Shown here one piece after another: positions 30,712-43,730 of a DNA stretch of 64,000 nt. Position numbers and translations under genes: made by a program. The notes under the pieces were generated by a model. That model was not told where the DNA came from. It searched no databases and saw only the letters and a list, made by a program, of their open reading frames with translations. Source of the stretch: Caballeronia sp. INDeC2 (lineage in GTDB: Bacteria; Pseudomonadota; Gammaproteobacteria; Burkholderiales; Burkholderiaceae); NCBI RefSeq assembly GCF_023631325.1, contig NZ_JALQDG010000003.1, forward strand, positions 620,001 through 684,000, read 5' to 3'. Within the stretch, counting starts at the first letter, position 1; every line of letters begins with the position of its first letter.

Positions 30712-30944
30712 GAAAGTGCGTGCTCGTTCTCATCGAGCCACTTCTTCACCCAAGCGATCGCCACCTTTTCAGCGATCGCACTGTTCCCGCACGTTCCTAA
30801 GTCGCTGAACACGAACCGATCCTTTCGCTTCGCTTCGTCGAAAGTGAAGGCCCCGCGGAAGATCACAGCCGATGCTGTTGTCGATCCTTCGCCGACGGTC
30901 GTCGAGATCGACCAGCCTCGATATTCGCAATACGCCCCGATCAT
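30699..30944 (-). CDS. Small SOS-controlled prophage protein
   Basis: An 81-aa protein. ATG at 30942-30944 (30944 first base) is chosen because upstream codons belong to the tRNA antisense and the LexA box. The sequence (MIGAYCEYRGWSISTTVGEGST...IFRGAFTFDEAKRKDRFVFSDLGTCGNSAIAEKVAIAWVKKWLDE) suggests a small alpha/beta fold; no family is recognised. A near-perfect LexA box lies 16 bp upstream. Its place next to the att site and SOS control recall the antirepressor or DinI-like genes of other prophages; that is inference. Confidence 0.65.
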   Translation of the reverse strand: MIGAYCEYRGWSISTTVGEGSTTASAVIFRGAFTFDEAKRKDRFVFSDLGTCGNSAIAEKVAIAWVKKWLDENEHALSYRS

Positions 30945-30959
30945 CACGCGCCCTATAAG

Positions 30960-30979
30960 TACTGTATTGATATACAGTA
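30960..30979 (-). promoter_or_regulatory. LexA (SOS) box
   Basis: TACTGT-N8-ACAGTA with an A/T-rich centre, a 20-bp palindrome matching the CTGT-N8-ACAG operator used by LexA in enterics and betaproteobacteria; the outer TA/TA also match. A leftward -10-like TATACT (30981-30976) overlaps it. It should repress the 81-aa gene at 30699-30944 until DNA damage. Confidence 0.85.
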
Positions 30980-31072
30980 TAGCCGCGCCGGCCAGATCGG
31001 GTTTGACAGAAAAATGCACACCGGCATTTCGAGTGACAGACTTCGGGTTCAGCAAAACCCTTGTCAGAAGCG

Positions 31073-31110
31073 TGGTGCCGGGGACCGGACTCGAACCGGC
31101 AAGCCGTGAG
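31073..31110. other. Probable prophage attachment site (att) in tRNA 3' end
   Basis: Phage genes end directly at the 3' end of tRNA-Leu and chromosomal genes follow, so the crossover probably lies in the T-arm/CCA part of the tRNA, as for many tyrosine integrases. The other att copy is outside the window, so the core cannot be delimited. Left of it, TGACAGA occurs at 31004-31010 and 31034-31040 (30 bp apart) and may be integrase arm sites. Confidence 0.55.
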
Positions 31111-31157
31111 GCGGCGGATTTTAAGTCCGCTATGTTTACCAATTTCATCACCCCGGC
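31073..31157 (-). tRNA. tRNA-Leu (anticodon UAA)
   Basis: Full cloverleaf of 85 nt on the minus strand. The acceptor stem GCCGGGG pairs with CCCCGGC, the 3' CCA is encoded, the anticodon stem GCGGA/UCCGC flanks the loop CUUAAAA (anticodon UAA), there is a long class II variable arm, and the T-arm GCCGG-UUCGAGU-CCGGU is intact. The 3' end faces the prophage and is complete, so the tRNA stays functional after integration. Confidence 0.95.
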
Positions 31158-31169
31158 AGGGCGGACGCG

Positions 31170-31197
31170 ATTCTACCATTGCCCGACATCGCGCCAA
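31170..31197 (-). promoter_or_regulatory. tRNA-Leu promoter
   Basis: On the minus strand: TTGGCG (31197-31192), 16-bp spacer, TAGAAT (31175-31170). This would start transcription just upstream of the tRNA 5' end at 31157. It lies on the chromosomal side, so integration leaves it intact. Confidence 0.5.
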
Positions 31198-31289
31198 AGC
31201 CACGCCGTTCGCCACCCGCGCACGCCATTCGACAAGTTTTCGACCCTCCCGCATAATCGGCGGCACCGATATCCGCGCGAGGACACGCG

Positions 31290-31508
31290 ATGGGCAAGAG
31301 CCTGCCCGATGCATTCAGCGATGGCGTCATCGAACGCGCGGTCGGCGCGGACCGCAAAGGCAAGCTTTCGGTGCTGCTCTATCTCGTCGCCATTGCCGTG
31401 CCGTTCTGGCAGCCGTGGATCGCCGCAACGCTCTACGCGCTCGTCGCGGCCGCGTGGCTCGTGCCCGATCGACGCATCGAGCGCATTCTCGCGAACGAAG
31501 AAACGTGA
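31290..31508 (+). CDS. TMEM175-like membrane protein, internally deleted
   Basis: A 72-aa protein. The first 14 residues (MGKSLPDAFSDGVI) resemble the start of bacterial TMEM175-type potassium channels (family 'RLEAFSDGVIAI'), and the rest (GADRKGKLSVLLYLVAIAVPFWQPWIAATLYALVAAAWLVPDRRIE) resembles their C-terminus. The roughly 120 residues that normally lie between, including most of the pore helices, are absent without loss of frame. It is probably a non-functional remnant or a minimal membrane protein. It overlaps the next gene by TGATG. Confidence 0.6.
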   Translation: MGKSLPDAFSDGVIERAVGADRKGKLSVLLYLVAIAVPFWQPWIAATLYALVAAAWLVPDRRIERILANEET

Positions 31509-31960
31509 TGCGCATCGGCGTCATCTCCGATACGCACAACCTCGTGCGCCCCGAAGCGCTCGACGCATTGCGCAATTGCGCGCACATCATTCACGCGGGC
31601 GATATCTGCAAGCACGGCGTGCTCGATGCGCTCGCGTCCCTCGCGCCGCTCACCGTCGTGCGCGGTAATAACGACGTCGGCGATGACGTCGTCCGATTGC
31701 CCGAACACGCTCGCATCGAACTGGGCGGTGCGACGATCCACGTTGTCCACGATATCGCCGATGTCCCGAAGCAACTCGACGGCATCGATGTCGTCGTGAC
31801 CGGTCATTCGCACAAGCCGCTCGTCGAGCGGCGCGGCGGCGTGCTCTTCGTGAATCCGGGCAGCGCGGGGCCGCGTCGTTTCAAATTGCCGATCACGCTC
31901 GCGCTGCTCGATATCGTCCATGTAAGACTGGAAGCGCACATCGTCACGCTCGTGACATAA
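31508..31960 (+). CDS. YfcE/MJ0936-type metallophosphoesterase
   Basis: A 150-aa phosphodiesterase. The metal-binding motifs of calcineurin-like enzymes are present in order: GVISDTHN (D-x-H), IHAGDI (GD), VRGNNDVGD (GNxD), HDI and GHSHKPL (GHTH-like), then NPGSAGPRR near the end. Length and motif spacing match YfcE. It acts on small phosphodiesters in vitro in relatives; the natural substrate is unclear. It starts on the stop of the preceding gene. Confidence 0.9.
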   Translation: MRIGVISDTHNLVRPEALDALRNCAHIIHAGDICKHGVLDALASLAPLTVVRGNNDVGDDVVRLPEHARIELGGATIHVVHDIADVPKQLDGIDVVVTGHSHKPLVERRGGVLFVNPGSAGPRRFKLPITLALLDIVHVRLEAHIVTLVT

Positions 31961-31988
31961 AAAAGGCCGGCGCTCACGCACCGGCCTT
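31959..31988 (-). terminator. Terminator of proP (minus strand)
   Basis: AAGGCCGG (31963-31970) pairs with CCGGCCTT (31981-31988) over a 10-base loop. On the minus strand it is followed by a run of T (complement of 31959-31964), 24 bp beyond the proP stop. The rightward T-run is missing, so it mainly serves proP. Confidence 0.8.
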
Positions 31989-32011
31989 ACGCGTTCAAAC
32001 AGACTGACGCT

Positions 32012-33487
32012 TTACGCGCGCACCGTGCCTTCCGGGAACGTATCGTCCATTTCCGCGGCCTCGCGATGGCCACGCAGGATTGCGTGCGCTTCCGACTTCG
32101 ACGCCACGGCCGGCGGCGAACCCTTCAGCGGCTTCTTCGCTGTTTCGTGCAGCGCGAGCACCGACACGATACCGATCAGCGACGCGCCCATCAGATAGTA
32201 CGCGGGCATCATCAGGTTGCCGGTCTTGTCGACGAGCCATGCCGTGACGAGCGGCGTCGTGCCGCCGAAGAGCGACACCGACACGTTGAAGCCGATCGCG
32301 AGCGCGCCGTAGCGGATCTTCGTCGGGAAGAGGGCCGGCAGCGACGACGGCATCACGCCCGTGAACGTCGACAGCAGCGCGCCGAGAATCATCATGCCCG
32401 CGAAGATCGACGGCACCGTGCCCATGCGGATCAGCGAAAGCGCCGGAATCGACAGCACCAGGAGGCCGATACAACCCGCGAGCATCACGGGCTTGCGGCC
32501 GATCGTATCCGACAGGCGGCCGGCGAAGAGCGTCAGCGGCATCATCAGCACCATCACGACGAGCACGATGAAGAGGCCGTGCGTCTCGTTGAACTTGAGC
32601 GTCGCCGACAGATAGCTCGGCAGATACGAGAGCGCCATGTAGTCGGTCACGTTGAAGATCAGCACGAGGCCCACGCATTGCAGAAGCGGCTTCCATTGCT
32701 GGATCAGCGTCTCGCGGAACTGCTCCTTCGTGGTCTCGTGCGACACCGCTTCCGCCTTCTCGGCTTCGCGCTGGAACGCCGGCGTTTCTTCGAGCTTCAT
32801 CCGGACGTACAGACCGATCAGGCCGAGCGGACCGGCGATCATGAACGGAATGCGCCAGCCCCACGAGAGCAGTTCGCGCTCCGACATCACTGCGGTCAGC
32901 ACCGCGACGACGCCCGCGCCGAGCACATAGCCGACGAGCGTGCCGAACTCTAGAAAGCTCGACATGAAGCCGCGCTTTTTGTCCGGCGAGAATTCGGCGA
33001 TGAAGGTCGCTGCTCCACCGTATTCCCCGCCCGTCGAGAAGCCCTGCACGAGACGCGCGACGAGCAGCAGGACCGGCGCCATCACGCCGATCGACTCGTA
33101 GCTCGGAATCAGGCCGATACAGAAGGTGCCGACGGCCATCATGATCATCGTCATCGCGAGCACGCGCTTGCGGCCGATGCGGTCGCCGAGCGGGCCGAAC
33201 ACCATGCCGCCGATCGGGCGCACCAGGAACGCGGCCGCGAACGTGCCGAAGGTCGCGAGCAACTGCGCGGCCGGGCTGCTCGACGGGAAGAACACCTTGC
33301 CGAGCGTCACGGCGATGTAGCTGTACACGCCGAAGTCGAACCATTCCATCGCGTTACCGATGGCCATCGCGCCGACCGCGCGCTTGAGCAGGGATTGATC
33401 GACGATGGTGATGTCGTCGAGAGTGAGATCGGACTTCTGACTCGATGAATCGCGTGTGCGCCAAAGGCCCTCGTGAAGAGAAGACAT
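32012..33487 (-). CDS. proP: ProP-type glycine betaine/proline/osmolyte symporter
   Basis: A 491-aa MFS transporter with twelve predicted helices. Typical sequence is ...GAMAIGNAMEWFDFGVYSYIAVTLGKVFFP, the MFS loop GPLGDRIGRKRVLAMTM between TM2 and TM3, GFSTGGEYGGAATFIAEFSPDKKRGF and the second MFS loop GRLSDTIGRKPVMLAG. This is the ProP subgroup (proton-coupled uptake of compatible solutes). The C-terminal tail after TM12 is about 40 residues and lacks an evident coiled coil, so osmosensing may differ from E. coli ProP. It stands alone, with a terminator downstream. Confidence 0.88.
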   Translation of the reverse strand: MSSLHEGLWRTRDSSSQKSDLTLDDITIVDQSLLKRAVGAMAIGNAMEWFDFGVYSYIAVTLGKVFFPSSSPAAQLLATFGTFAAAFLVRPIGGMVFGPLGDRIGRKRVLAMTMIMMAVGTFCIGLIPSYESIGVMAPVLLLVARLVQGFSTGGEYGGAATFIAEFSPDKKRGFMSSFLEFGTLVGYVLGAGVVAVLTAVMSERELLSWGWRIPFMIAGPLGLIGLYVRMKLEETPAFQREAEKAEAVSHETTKEQFRETLIQQWKPLLQCVGLVLIFNVTDYMALSYLPSYLSATLKFNETHGLFIVLVVMVLMMPLTLFAGRLSDTIGRKPVMLAGCIGLLVLSIPALSLIRMGTVPSIFAGMMILGALLSTFTGVMPSSLPALFPTKIRYGALAIGFNVSVSLFGGTTPLVTAWLVDKTGNLMMPAYYLMGASLIGIVSVLALHETAKKPLKGSPPAVASKSEAHAILRGHREAAEMDDTFPEGTVRA

Positions 33488-34104
33488 AGTTCGAAAAGCT
33501 CCGTGTTCGATCCCGAGAACTCGCGGAGAGCTTCGGGCGCGCCGTCATCGAGACAGCGCGTATTGCCGGGACAGTGCAGTTTCGCGACGGCGCCGCTATG
33601 CGTTGCGGAAAACGGACGCCAACGGCTCCGCGCAGCATCCTGAATGAGGCAGATGCTGAAAAAAAGCGAACGCGGTGCCGGTGCTTCGCGGTGGGTCGCG
33701 AAATTGCACTCGGATGAAACAAACGAATTTGACGTGCGGACGGCGAACCCGGCGTGGAAGCTGAGTTGTCGCGGGTGGGCCGCGACGTCGGCGAAAAAAC
33801 AGCCTGAGACGAAAAAGGCCGGCGTGAGTCTGGCAAACCAGCTAGTAAACCGACGCGCCTCTTTGTATAAAAACTGTCACTACCGCGATGTGCCCGATAA
33901 GCGATGCCCCGGACTCATGCGCGTGAATGATGGTGAATTACTGTTGATAACGAACACGATGATAACACGATGACAGAAGATGTGCAAACCGGCCGCTCTT
34001 GGCCGGTTGCGGCGGCCGCCCGAATCCCATTTTGGCTATAGGATTGCACCGAATTGCAGGCCATTCCTCCGATGGTCCAATCGGAACATTTGCGCCTGCG
34101 CAGG
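33488..34104. other. 617-bp region without a supported gene
   Basis: It separates proP from yggX/argA; both flanking genes run leftward, so this is the proP upstream region. I see no convincing coding frame: the 109-aa frame at 33644-33973 has no ribosome-binding site and no family likeness. A hairpin AACCGGCC (33987-33994) / GGCCGGTT (34001-34008) without a T-run and an A/T-rich stretch around 33870-33965 are the only visible structures. A proP promoter must lie here but no -35/-10 pair stands out. Confidence 0.5.
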
Positions 34105-34132
34105 CAACAAAAAACCGGCCCGCGGGCCGGTT
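34105..34132 (-). terminator. Terminator of argA-yggX
   Basis: A perfect self-complementary stem AACCGGCCCG/CGGGCCGGTT (34113-34132), followed on the minus strand by T6. It lies 26 bp past the yggX stop. Confidence 0.85.
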
Positions 34133-34157
34133 CTTGCCATGCGGTCAAGCCACCATC

Positions 34158-34430
34158 TCAGCTTTGCGGCGGAACGTAGCCCGTAGCCGTGTCGGCGCCT
34201 TCGCCGAAGAAATATTTCTCGGTCTGCTTGAGGAGGTACTGGCGCGCGCGCGGATCGGCCATGTTCAGGCGATTCTCGTTGATGAGCATCGTCTGCTGCT
34301 TGAGCCAACCCTGCCAGGCTTCCTTCGAGATCGTTTCGTAGATGCGCTTGCCGAGCTCGCCCGGCAGCGGCGGAAAGTCGAGTCCTTCGGCTTCCTTGCC
34401 GAGCTTCGCGCATTGAACCATTCGGGCCAT
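34158..34430 (-). CDS. yggX: Fe(II)-trafficking / oxidative damage protection protein YggX
   Basis: A 90-aa protein of standard YggX length: [76 protein letters not shown]. The conserved Cys7 thought to act in protection of Fe-S clusters is present. ATG 34430 follows GAGGAG by 9 bases; upstream codons to 34481 are not part of the family. It lies 58 bp downstream of argA and probably shares its transcript. Confidence 0.95.
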   Translation of the reverse strand: MARMVQCAKLGKEAEGLDFPPLPGELGKRIYETISKEAWQGWLKQQTMLINENRLNMADPRARQYLLKQTEKYFFGEGADTATGYVPPQS

Positions 34431-34488
34431 TGTGAGTTTCTCCTCTGTATCGGGGGGCGAAGCGCGGTTCGCGCTTCTCAAATCGGAT

Positions 34489-35859
34489 TCAAAGCTGTTT
34501 CATCAGGACGAGCGACTTGCGCTGCCAGTTGTAGAGGCGCCGACGATCTTCGGGAAGGTCGTCCACGGTCACCTTTACGAAGCCGCGTTTCAGGAACCAG
34601 TGCTCGGTGCGCGTCGTCAGCACGAAGATACGCGTGAGGCCGCGCGCCCGCGCACGCTGCTCGATGCGTTTCAGCAGGCGCTCACCGTCGCCCGAACCTT
34701 GCGCTTCCGGCGCGACGGTCAGGCACGCCATCTCGCCGATGCGCTCCTGCGTGTACGGATAGAGCGCCGCGCAGCCGAACAGCACGCCATCGTGCTCGAT
34801 GACCGAGAAGTGATCGATATCGCGCTCGATCTGGTGACGTCCGCGCCGCACGAGCGTGCCATCGCTTTCGAGCGGCTCGATCAGCGTGAGAATGCCGCCG
34901 ACGTCGTCCGGCGTCGCTTCGCGCAAGCTTTCGAGGTTCTCGTACGAGATCATCGTGCCGACGCCGTCGTGCAGGAACAGTTCGAGCAGCACGCTGCCGT
35001 CGAGCCGGTACGGAATGATGTGGCCGCGCGCCACGCCGCCGCGGCACGCGCGCACCGTGTGCTTCAGATAGAACGCCGTGTCGCCTTGCAGCTCGCCGCT
35101 TTCTTGCAGGCGATAGGCGTCGTCGAGCGACATTTCGCGGATGAGCTCGTTTTCCGAATCGACGAGCCCGGGAATTTCGGTCACGAAGATGATCTTGTCG
35201 GCGCGCAGTGCGATGGCGGCGGCGGACGCGACGTCTTCCATCGACAGATTGAACGCTTCGCCAGTCGGCGAGAAGCCGAGCGACGACAGCAACACCAGCT
35301 TGTTCGACGCGAGCGACTGGCGGATGGAATCGCCGTCGATCTTGCGCACGACGCCCGTGTGCTGAAAATCGACGCCATCCAGAATGCCGACCGGCCGCGC
35401 CGTCACGAAGTTGCCCGACACGACGCTGATGTGCGCGTGCGCCATCGGCGTGTTCGGCAAGCCCTGGCTGATCGCGGCCTCGATGTCGAGACGCACTTCC
35501 CCCGCGGCTTCCTTCGCGGATTCGAGCGCGCGGGCATCGGTGATGCGCAGGCCGTGCGAGAACGACGATTCGACGCCGTGCAGGCTCAACTGCTCGTCGA
35601 GTTGCGGGCGCGAGCCGTGCACCAATACGACGTGAATGCCCATTGCGTGCAACAGACCGACGTCCTGCACGAGCGCGTTCAGACGACCTTCCTGCACCAG
35701 CTCTCCGCCGAACGCCACGACGAAGGTTTTGTTCCGGAACGCGTGAATATACGGCGCGACGGAGCGCATCCAGTCGACGAACTGAGCGTGGAGATCCGGC
35801 GCTTCGGGCTCTGCTGCCAGAGGCGACGCGGTCATCGTGAGGTCGGTTTGGGAATTCAT
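34489..35859 (-). CDS. argA: N-acetylglutamate synthase
   Basis: A 456-aa enzyme catalysing the first step of arginine synthesis (acetyl-CoA + glutamate). The N-terminal amino-acid-kinase fold ([28 protein letters not shown], residues about 40-300) binds arginine for feedback control. The C-terminal GNAT domain ([54 protein letters not shown]) carries the acetyl-CoA loop (Q-G-S-G-D-G, where the family usually has R/Q-G-x-G-x-G/A). Divergent from hrpA with only 22 bp between the starts. Confidence 0.95.
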   Translation of the reverse strand: MNSQTDLTMTASPLAAEPEAPDLHAQFVDWMRSVAPYIHAFRNKTFVVAFGGELVQEGRLNALVQDVGLLHAMGIHVVLVHGSRPQLDEQLSLHGVESSFSHGLRITDARALESAKEAAGEVRLDIEAAISQGLPNTPMAHAHISVVSGNFVTARPVGILDGVDFQHTGVVRKIDGDSIRQSLASNKLVLLSSLGFSPTGEAFNLSMEDVASAAAIALRADKIIFVTEIPGLVDSENELIREMSLDDAYRLQESGELQGDTAFYLKHTVRACRGGVARGHIIPYRLDGSVLLELFLHDGVGTMISYENLESLREATPDDVGGILTLIEPLESDGTLVRRGRHQIERDIDHFSVIEHDGVLFGCAALYPYTQERIGEMACLTVAPEAQGSGDGERLLKRIEQRARARGLTRIFVLTTRTEHWFLKRGFVKVTVDDLPEDRRRLYNWQRKSLVLMKQL

Positions 35860-35867
35860 CCCGGGAT

Positions 35868-35873
35868 TATAAT
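35868..35873 (+). promoter_or_regulatory. TATAAT just before hrpA
   Basis: A perfect -10 hexamer ends nine bases before the hrpA ATG, with no Shine-Dalgarno between. A start site 7-8 bases downstream would give a leaderless or nearly leaderless mRNA. The -35 region is poor (GGTTTG at 17 bp). Confidence 0.4.
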
Positions 35874-35881
35874 GCGACGCT

Positions 35882-40516
<4,635 letters not shown>

Positions 40517-40662
40517 GCGGTGGCCAGGTGGCGGCTAGAACGCGGCGCAACCTGCTATTTCTTGCTCCGGTTCAGCGTATTGCGCAAAAAGCCGCACCCG
40601 GTCAACCCGCCGCGCGAAGCAAACGTTCTACAATGACGCCTGCCTTCCGAAGCCTATTTTCC

Positions 40663-41676
40663 ATGCGCAATATTTTCCATAACGGCCGCATCCGCGCGGC
40701 CGCCGCACGCGCGGCGCTCGCCGCCGGCGCCGCTCTTGTCGCCACCGCAGCGTTTGCCAACAACATCATCGTGCTCAATTCGGCGGAAGCCACGCTGAGC
40801 CTCATCGACGAAAACACGCGTCAGGTCGTCGGCACCGTGCCCACCGGCAAGGAACCGCACCATCTGATGCCCACGCCCGACAACTCGTCGCTGATCGTCG
40901 CGAATTCGGTGTCGAACAATCTGATGTTCGTCGATCCGAAAACCGGCGCGTTCCAGCGCTGGGTGCAGGACATCGAGGATCCGTATCAGATCGGCTTTTC
41001 GCCGGACAAGAAATGGTTCGTGTCGACGGGCCTGCGCCTCGATCGCCTCGACATTTACCATTTCGACGGCAAGAACGTGAGCCTCGCGAAGCGCCTGCCG
41101 CTCGCGACGATGCCGAGCCACATCGCATTCACGAACGACAGCTCGACCGCGTTCATCTCGCTGCAAGTGTCCGGTGAAGTCGCCGCGATCGATCTGCCGA
41201 CGCAGACGGTGAAATGGAAGATGAAGGTCGGCAAGGTGCCCGCGGGCGTCTGGCTCACGCCGGGCGACAAGTATCTGCTCGTCGGCATGACGGGCGCGGA
41301 CTACGTGGCCGTGGTCGACTGGCGCAACCAGAAGGTCGTCAAAACCATCACGACGGGCAAGGGCGCGCACAACTTCCGCTCGATGGCCGACGGCAAGCAC
41401 GTGCTGGTGTCGAATCGCGTCGCGAACACGATCAGCATCATCGACGAAGACTCGCTCACGAACGTCGGCGATATCACCGGGCTGCTGCCCGGCCCGGACG
41501 ACATGGAACTTTCCGCCGACAAGAAGTATCTGTGGGTTACGTTCCGCTTCGCGAAGCACGTCGGCGTGATCGATCTCGCAAATCGTAAGCTGATCGAAAC
41601 CATCAAGGTCGGCCGCTCGCCGCACGGCATCTACTTCTACAACCGCGCACCGGTGACGGCGCCCAACGGGGCGTAA
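40663..41676 (+). CDS. Secreted YVTN/YncE-like beta-propeller protein
   Basis: A 337-aa exported protein. Signal peptide RIRAAAARAALAAGAALVATAAFA with cleavage before NN, then about seven propeller blades with the recurring pattern I-x-x-V-x-T-G-x-x-P-H and D-x-x-T-x-x-V (ENTRQVVGTVPTGKEPHHLMPTPDNSSLIVANSVSNN; RKLIETIKVGRSPHGIYFY). ATG 40663 is chosen; ATG 40633 lies in a possible -10 (TACAAT). Relatives bind DNA or act as surface or redox-associated scaffolds; the role here is open. Confidence 0.85.
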   Translation: MRNIFHNGRIRAAAARAALAAGAALVATAAFANNIIVLNSAEATLSLIDENTRQVVGTVPTGKEPHHLMPTPDNSSLIVANSVSNNLMFVDPKTGAFQRWVQDIEDPYQIGFSPDKKWFVSTGLRLDRLDIYHFDGKNVSLAKRLPLATMPSHIAFTNDSSTAFISLQVSGEVAAIDLPTQTVKWKMKVGKVPAGVWLTPGDKYLLVGMTGADYVAVVDWRNQKVVKTITTGKGAHNFRSMADGKHVLVSNRVANTISIIDEDSLTNVGDITGLLPGPDDMELSADKKYLWVTFRFAKHVGVIDLANRKLIETIKVGRSPHGIYFYNRAPVTAPNGA

Positions 41677-41764
41677 GCGGAGGAAGAGGGCGCGCCTGCC
41701 GCGCCCTATACTACGATTGAGGAAGGGCCGGCGCACCGGACGGCCGCACGCACCACGGAGCATC

Positions 41765-42784
41765 ATGTTTCATTCGATTCTTTCGTCGCTGGACGGTCTC
41801 GTTTCCTGGCTGCAGACGCTTCTTTATGTCGATGTCGTGCAGCCGGCGCTGTTCAAGATCGGCATGATGGATTACGACGAGGACACCTACGACGCGCTCT
41901 ACTGGGTGATCGTCGGCGTCCTGGAAGTGCTCGCGATGTACGCGATCCTGCGCCCGCTCGAAGCGTTGCGCCCCGCGGAGCCGTGGCAGGACCGAAAGGG
42001 CGTACGTGTGGACGTGCTGTACACGTGGATCGTCAAGCTCGGCATTCTGAATCTGTTTTTCTTTTTCACGTTCCAGCCGCTCTTCGATTCGATGCAGAGC
42101 TGGCTGCGCATCCACGACGTGCCGAATCTCGAGATCGACAACCTGTGGCCCGGCGTCACCACGCAGCCGCTCGTCACGTTCGTCATTTATCTGCTGATAC
42201 TCGATTTCGCGGGCTACTGGTATCACCGGCTGGAGCATCGCTTCGGCATCTGGTGGGAACTGCATGCGGTGCATCACAGCCAGCAGAAGATGTCGCTCTG
42301 GACCGACGATCGCAACCATCTGCTCGACGACGTGCTGCAGGCGAGCTTCTTCGCCTGCGTCGCGCTCGTGATCGGCGTGGAGCCGTCGCAGTTCGTCGTG
42401 CTCGTCGCCATCACGAATTTCATGCAGAGCGTGCAGCACGCGAACATCCGGCTGCATTTCGGCTGGCTGCTCGATCGCATCGTCGTGAGTCCGGCGTTTC
42501 ATCGCCGTCATCACGCAATCGGCTTCGGTCACGAGGGGACGATCTACGGTTGCAACTTCGGCGTGCTGTTCTCGTTCTGGGACATCCTGTTCCGCTCGGC
42601 ATCGTTCAACCGTACCGTCGAGCCGACCGGCATCCGCGACCAGCTCGGCGCACCGGGCGTGAAGCCGGTCCATTATGGCGACGGTTTCATCGAGCAGCAC
42701 TGGCTCGCGTTCAAGCGTATCGCCGCGCGCCTTTCCTCGGGTCGCGCGGGCGCGTCTCCTTCGGACAACTCGGCGGCCGTCTGA
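41765..42784 (+). CDS. Sterol desaturase / fatty acid hydroxylase family membrane protein
   Basis: A 339-aa integral membrane di-iron enzyme. Histidine boxes are present in the right order: HRLEHRFG, HAVHHSQQ, HANIRLHFG and HRRHHAIG, with membrane helices on either side (WVIVGVLEVLAMYAILR, LVTFVIYLLILDFAGYWY). The family hydroxylates or desaturates lipids such as hopanoid- or sphingoid-type substrates; the bacterial substrate is unknown. Start at ATG 41765, after CGGAG. Confidence 0.88.
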   Translation: MFHSILSSLDGLVSWLQTLLYVDVVQPALFKIGMMDYDEDTYDALYWVIVGVLEVLAMYAILRPLEALRPAEPWQDRKGVRVDVLYTWIVKLGILNLFFFFTFQPLFDSMQSWLRIHDVPNLEIDNLWPGVTTQPLVTFVIYLLILDFAGYWYHRLEHRFGIWWELHAVHHSQQKMSLWTDDRNHLLDDVLQASFFACVALVIGVEPSQFVVLVAITNFMQSVQHANIRLHFGWLLDRIVVSPAFHRRHHAIGFGHEGTIYGCNFGVLFSFWDILFRSASFNRTVEPTGIRDQLGAPGVKPVHYGDGFIEQHWLAFKRIAARLSSGRAGASPSDNSAAV

Positions 42785-42862
42785 ACGTTCCGTCAAGACC
42801 AGCGCCCGTGTGCGGCGCTGGTTTATCCTGTCGGTTCCTCTTTCTTCTACTTCGAATCACGC

Positions 42863-43714
42863 ATGAGTGACTTGCTGCGTTCGTTCGTGCGCGCGCTCGC
42901 GAACGTCTTTCATCCGCGCATGCTCTGGCTGACGCTGATGCCCTTCGGCGTCGCCACCGTGGTCTGGGGCTCGATTCTCTGGTTTTTCTGGCAGACGCTC
43001 ACGGGCGCAGCGAACGGCTGGCTCGACGGCTGGGCGCTTACGTCCGCGATGTACCGCCTCTTCGATACGGTCGGCTTTTCGTCGCTGCACGCGGTGATCG
43101 CGCCGTTCCTCGTCGTCATCATGACGGTGCCGCTGATCGTCGTCACGGTGCTGCTGCTGATCGCGACGCTGTCGATGCCCGGCGTCGTCAAGCTGCTCAC
43201 GCGGCGGCCGAAAGGGCATTATTCCTCGCTCGAAGAACGGCGCGGCGGTTCGTGGTACGGCAGTCTCGGGCATTCGGTGGTGACCACGGTCGTGTGTCTC
43301 GTGCTGCTCGTCGTCACGCTGCCCTTGTGGCTGATTCCGCCGTTCTTCGCGTTGATTCCGCCGCTGCTGTGGGGCTGGCTGACCTATCGCGTCATGACTT
43401 ACGACGCGCTCGCGCTGCATGCGAGCGTCGAAGAGCGCCGCGCCATCACGCGCGATGCGCGGTGGCCGTTGCTCGGCATCGGCATCGTGAGCGGCCTGCT
43501 GAGTTCCGTGCCGACGATGCTCTGGGCGTGGTCCGTATGGCTCTTGCCGCTCTTTCCGGTCGTCGCCGCCGTGACGATCTGGGCGTATGCGTTCATCCTC
43601 GTGTTTTCCGCGCTGTGGTTCGCGCATTACTGTCTGCACGCGCTCGAGCGCCTGCGCGCGAGCGCGCCGCGTTATCCGGCGATCACGGTCGAATCCCGCG
43701 ACGTTTCACTGTAA
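42863..43714 (+). CDS. EI24-domain membrane protein (CysZ-like)
   Basis: A 283-aa protein with about five to six hydrophobic helices (LTLMPFGVATVVWGSILWFFW; VIAPFLVVIMTVPLIVVTVLLLIATLS; VVTTVVCLVLLVVTLPLWLIPPFFALIPPLLWGWL; WPLLGIGIVSGLLSSVPTMLWAW). The pattern fits the EI24/CysZ superfamily; CysZ transports sulfate. No substrate is evident. The next gene starts 16 bp downstream. Confidence 0.85.
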   Translation: MSDLLRSFVRALANVFHPRMLWLTLMPFGVATVVWGSILWFFWQTLTGAANGWLDGWALTSAMYRLFDTVGFSSLHAVIAPFLVVIMTVPLIVVTVLLLIATLSMPGVVKLLTRRPKGHYSSLEERRGGSWYGSLGHSVVTTVVCLVLLVVTLPLWLIPPFFALIPPLLWGWLTYRVMTYDALALHASVEERRAITRDARWPLLGIGIVSGLLSSVPTMLWAWSVWLLPLFPVVAAVTIWAYAFILVFSALWFAHYCLHALERLRASAPRYPAITVESRDVSL

Positions 43715-43730
43715 GAACAAAGGGGCATTC

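Noticed and set aside
31003..31031. Rightward promoter with TTGACA at 31003
   Set aside because: The -35 is perfect but the position of a -10 (31026-31031, ATTTCG) has no match; no rightward gene follows before the tRNA.
33644..33973. 109-aa rightward frame upstream of proP
   Set aside because: No ribosome-binding site, no family pattern, unusual composition; kept only as part of a non-coding region.
33984..34010. Second terminator between proP and yggX
   Set aside because: A good stem (AACCGGCC/GGCCGGTT) but no T-run on either strand; left as an unexplained hairpin.
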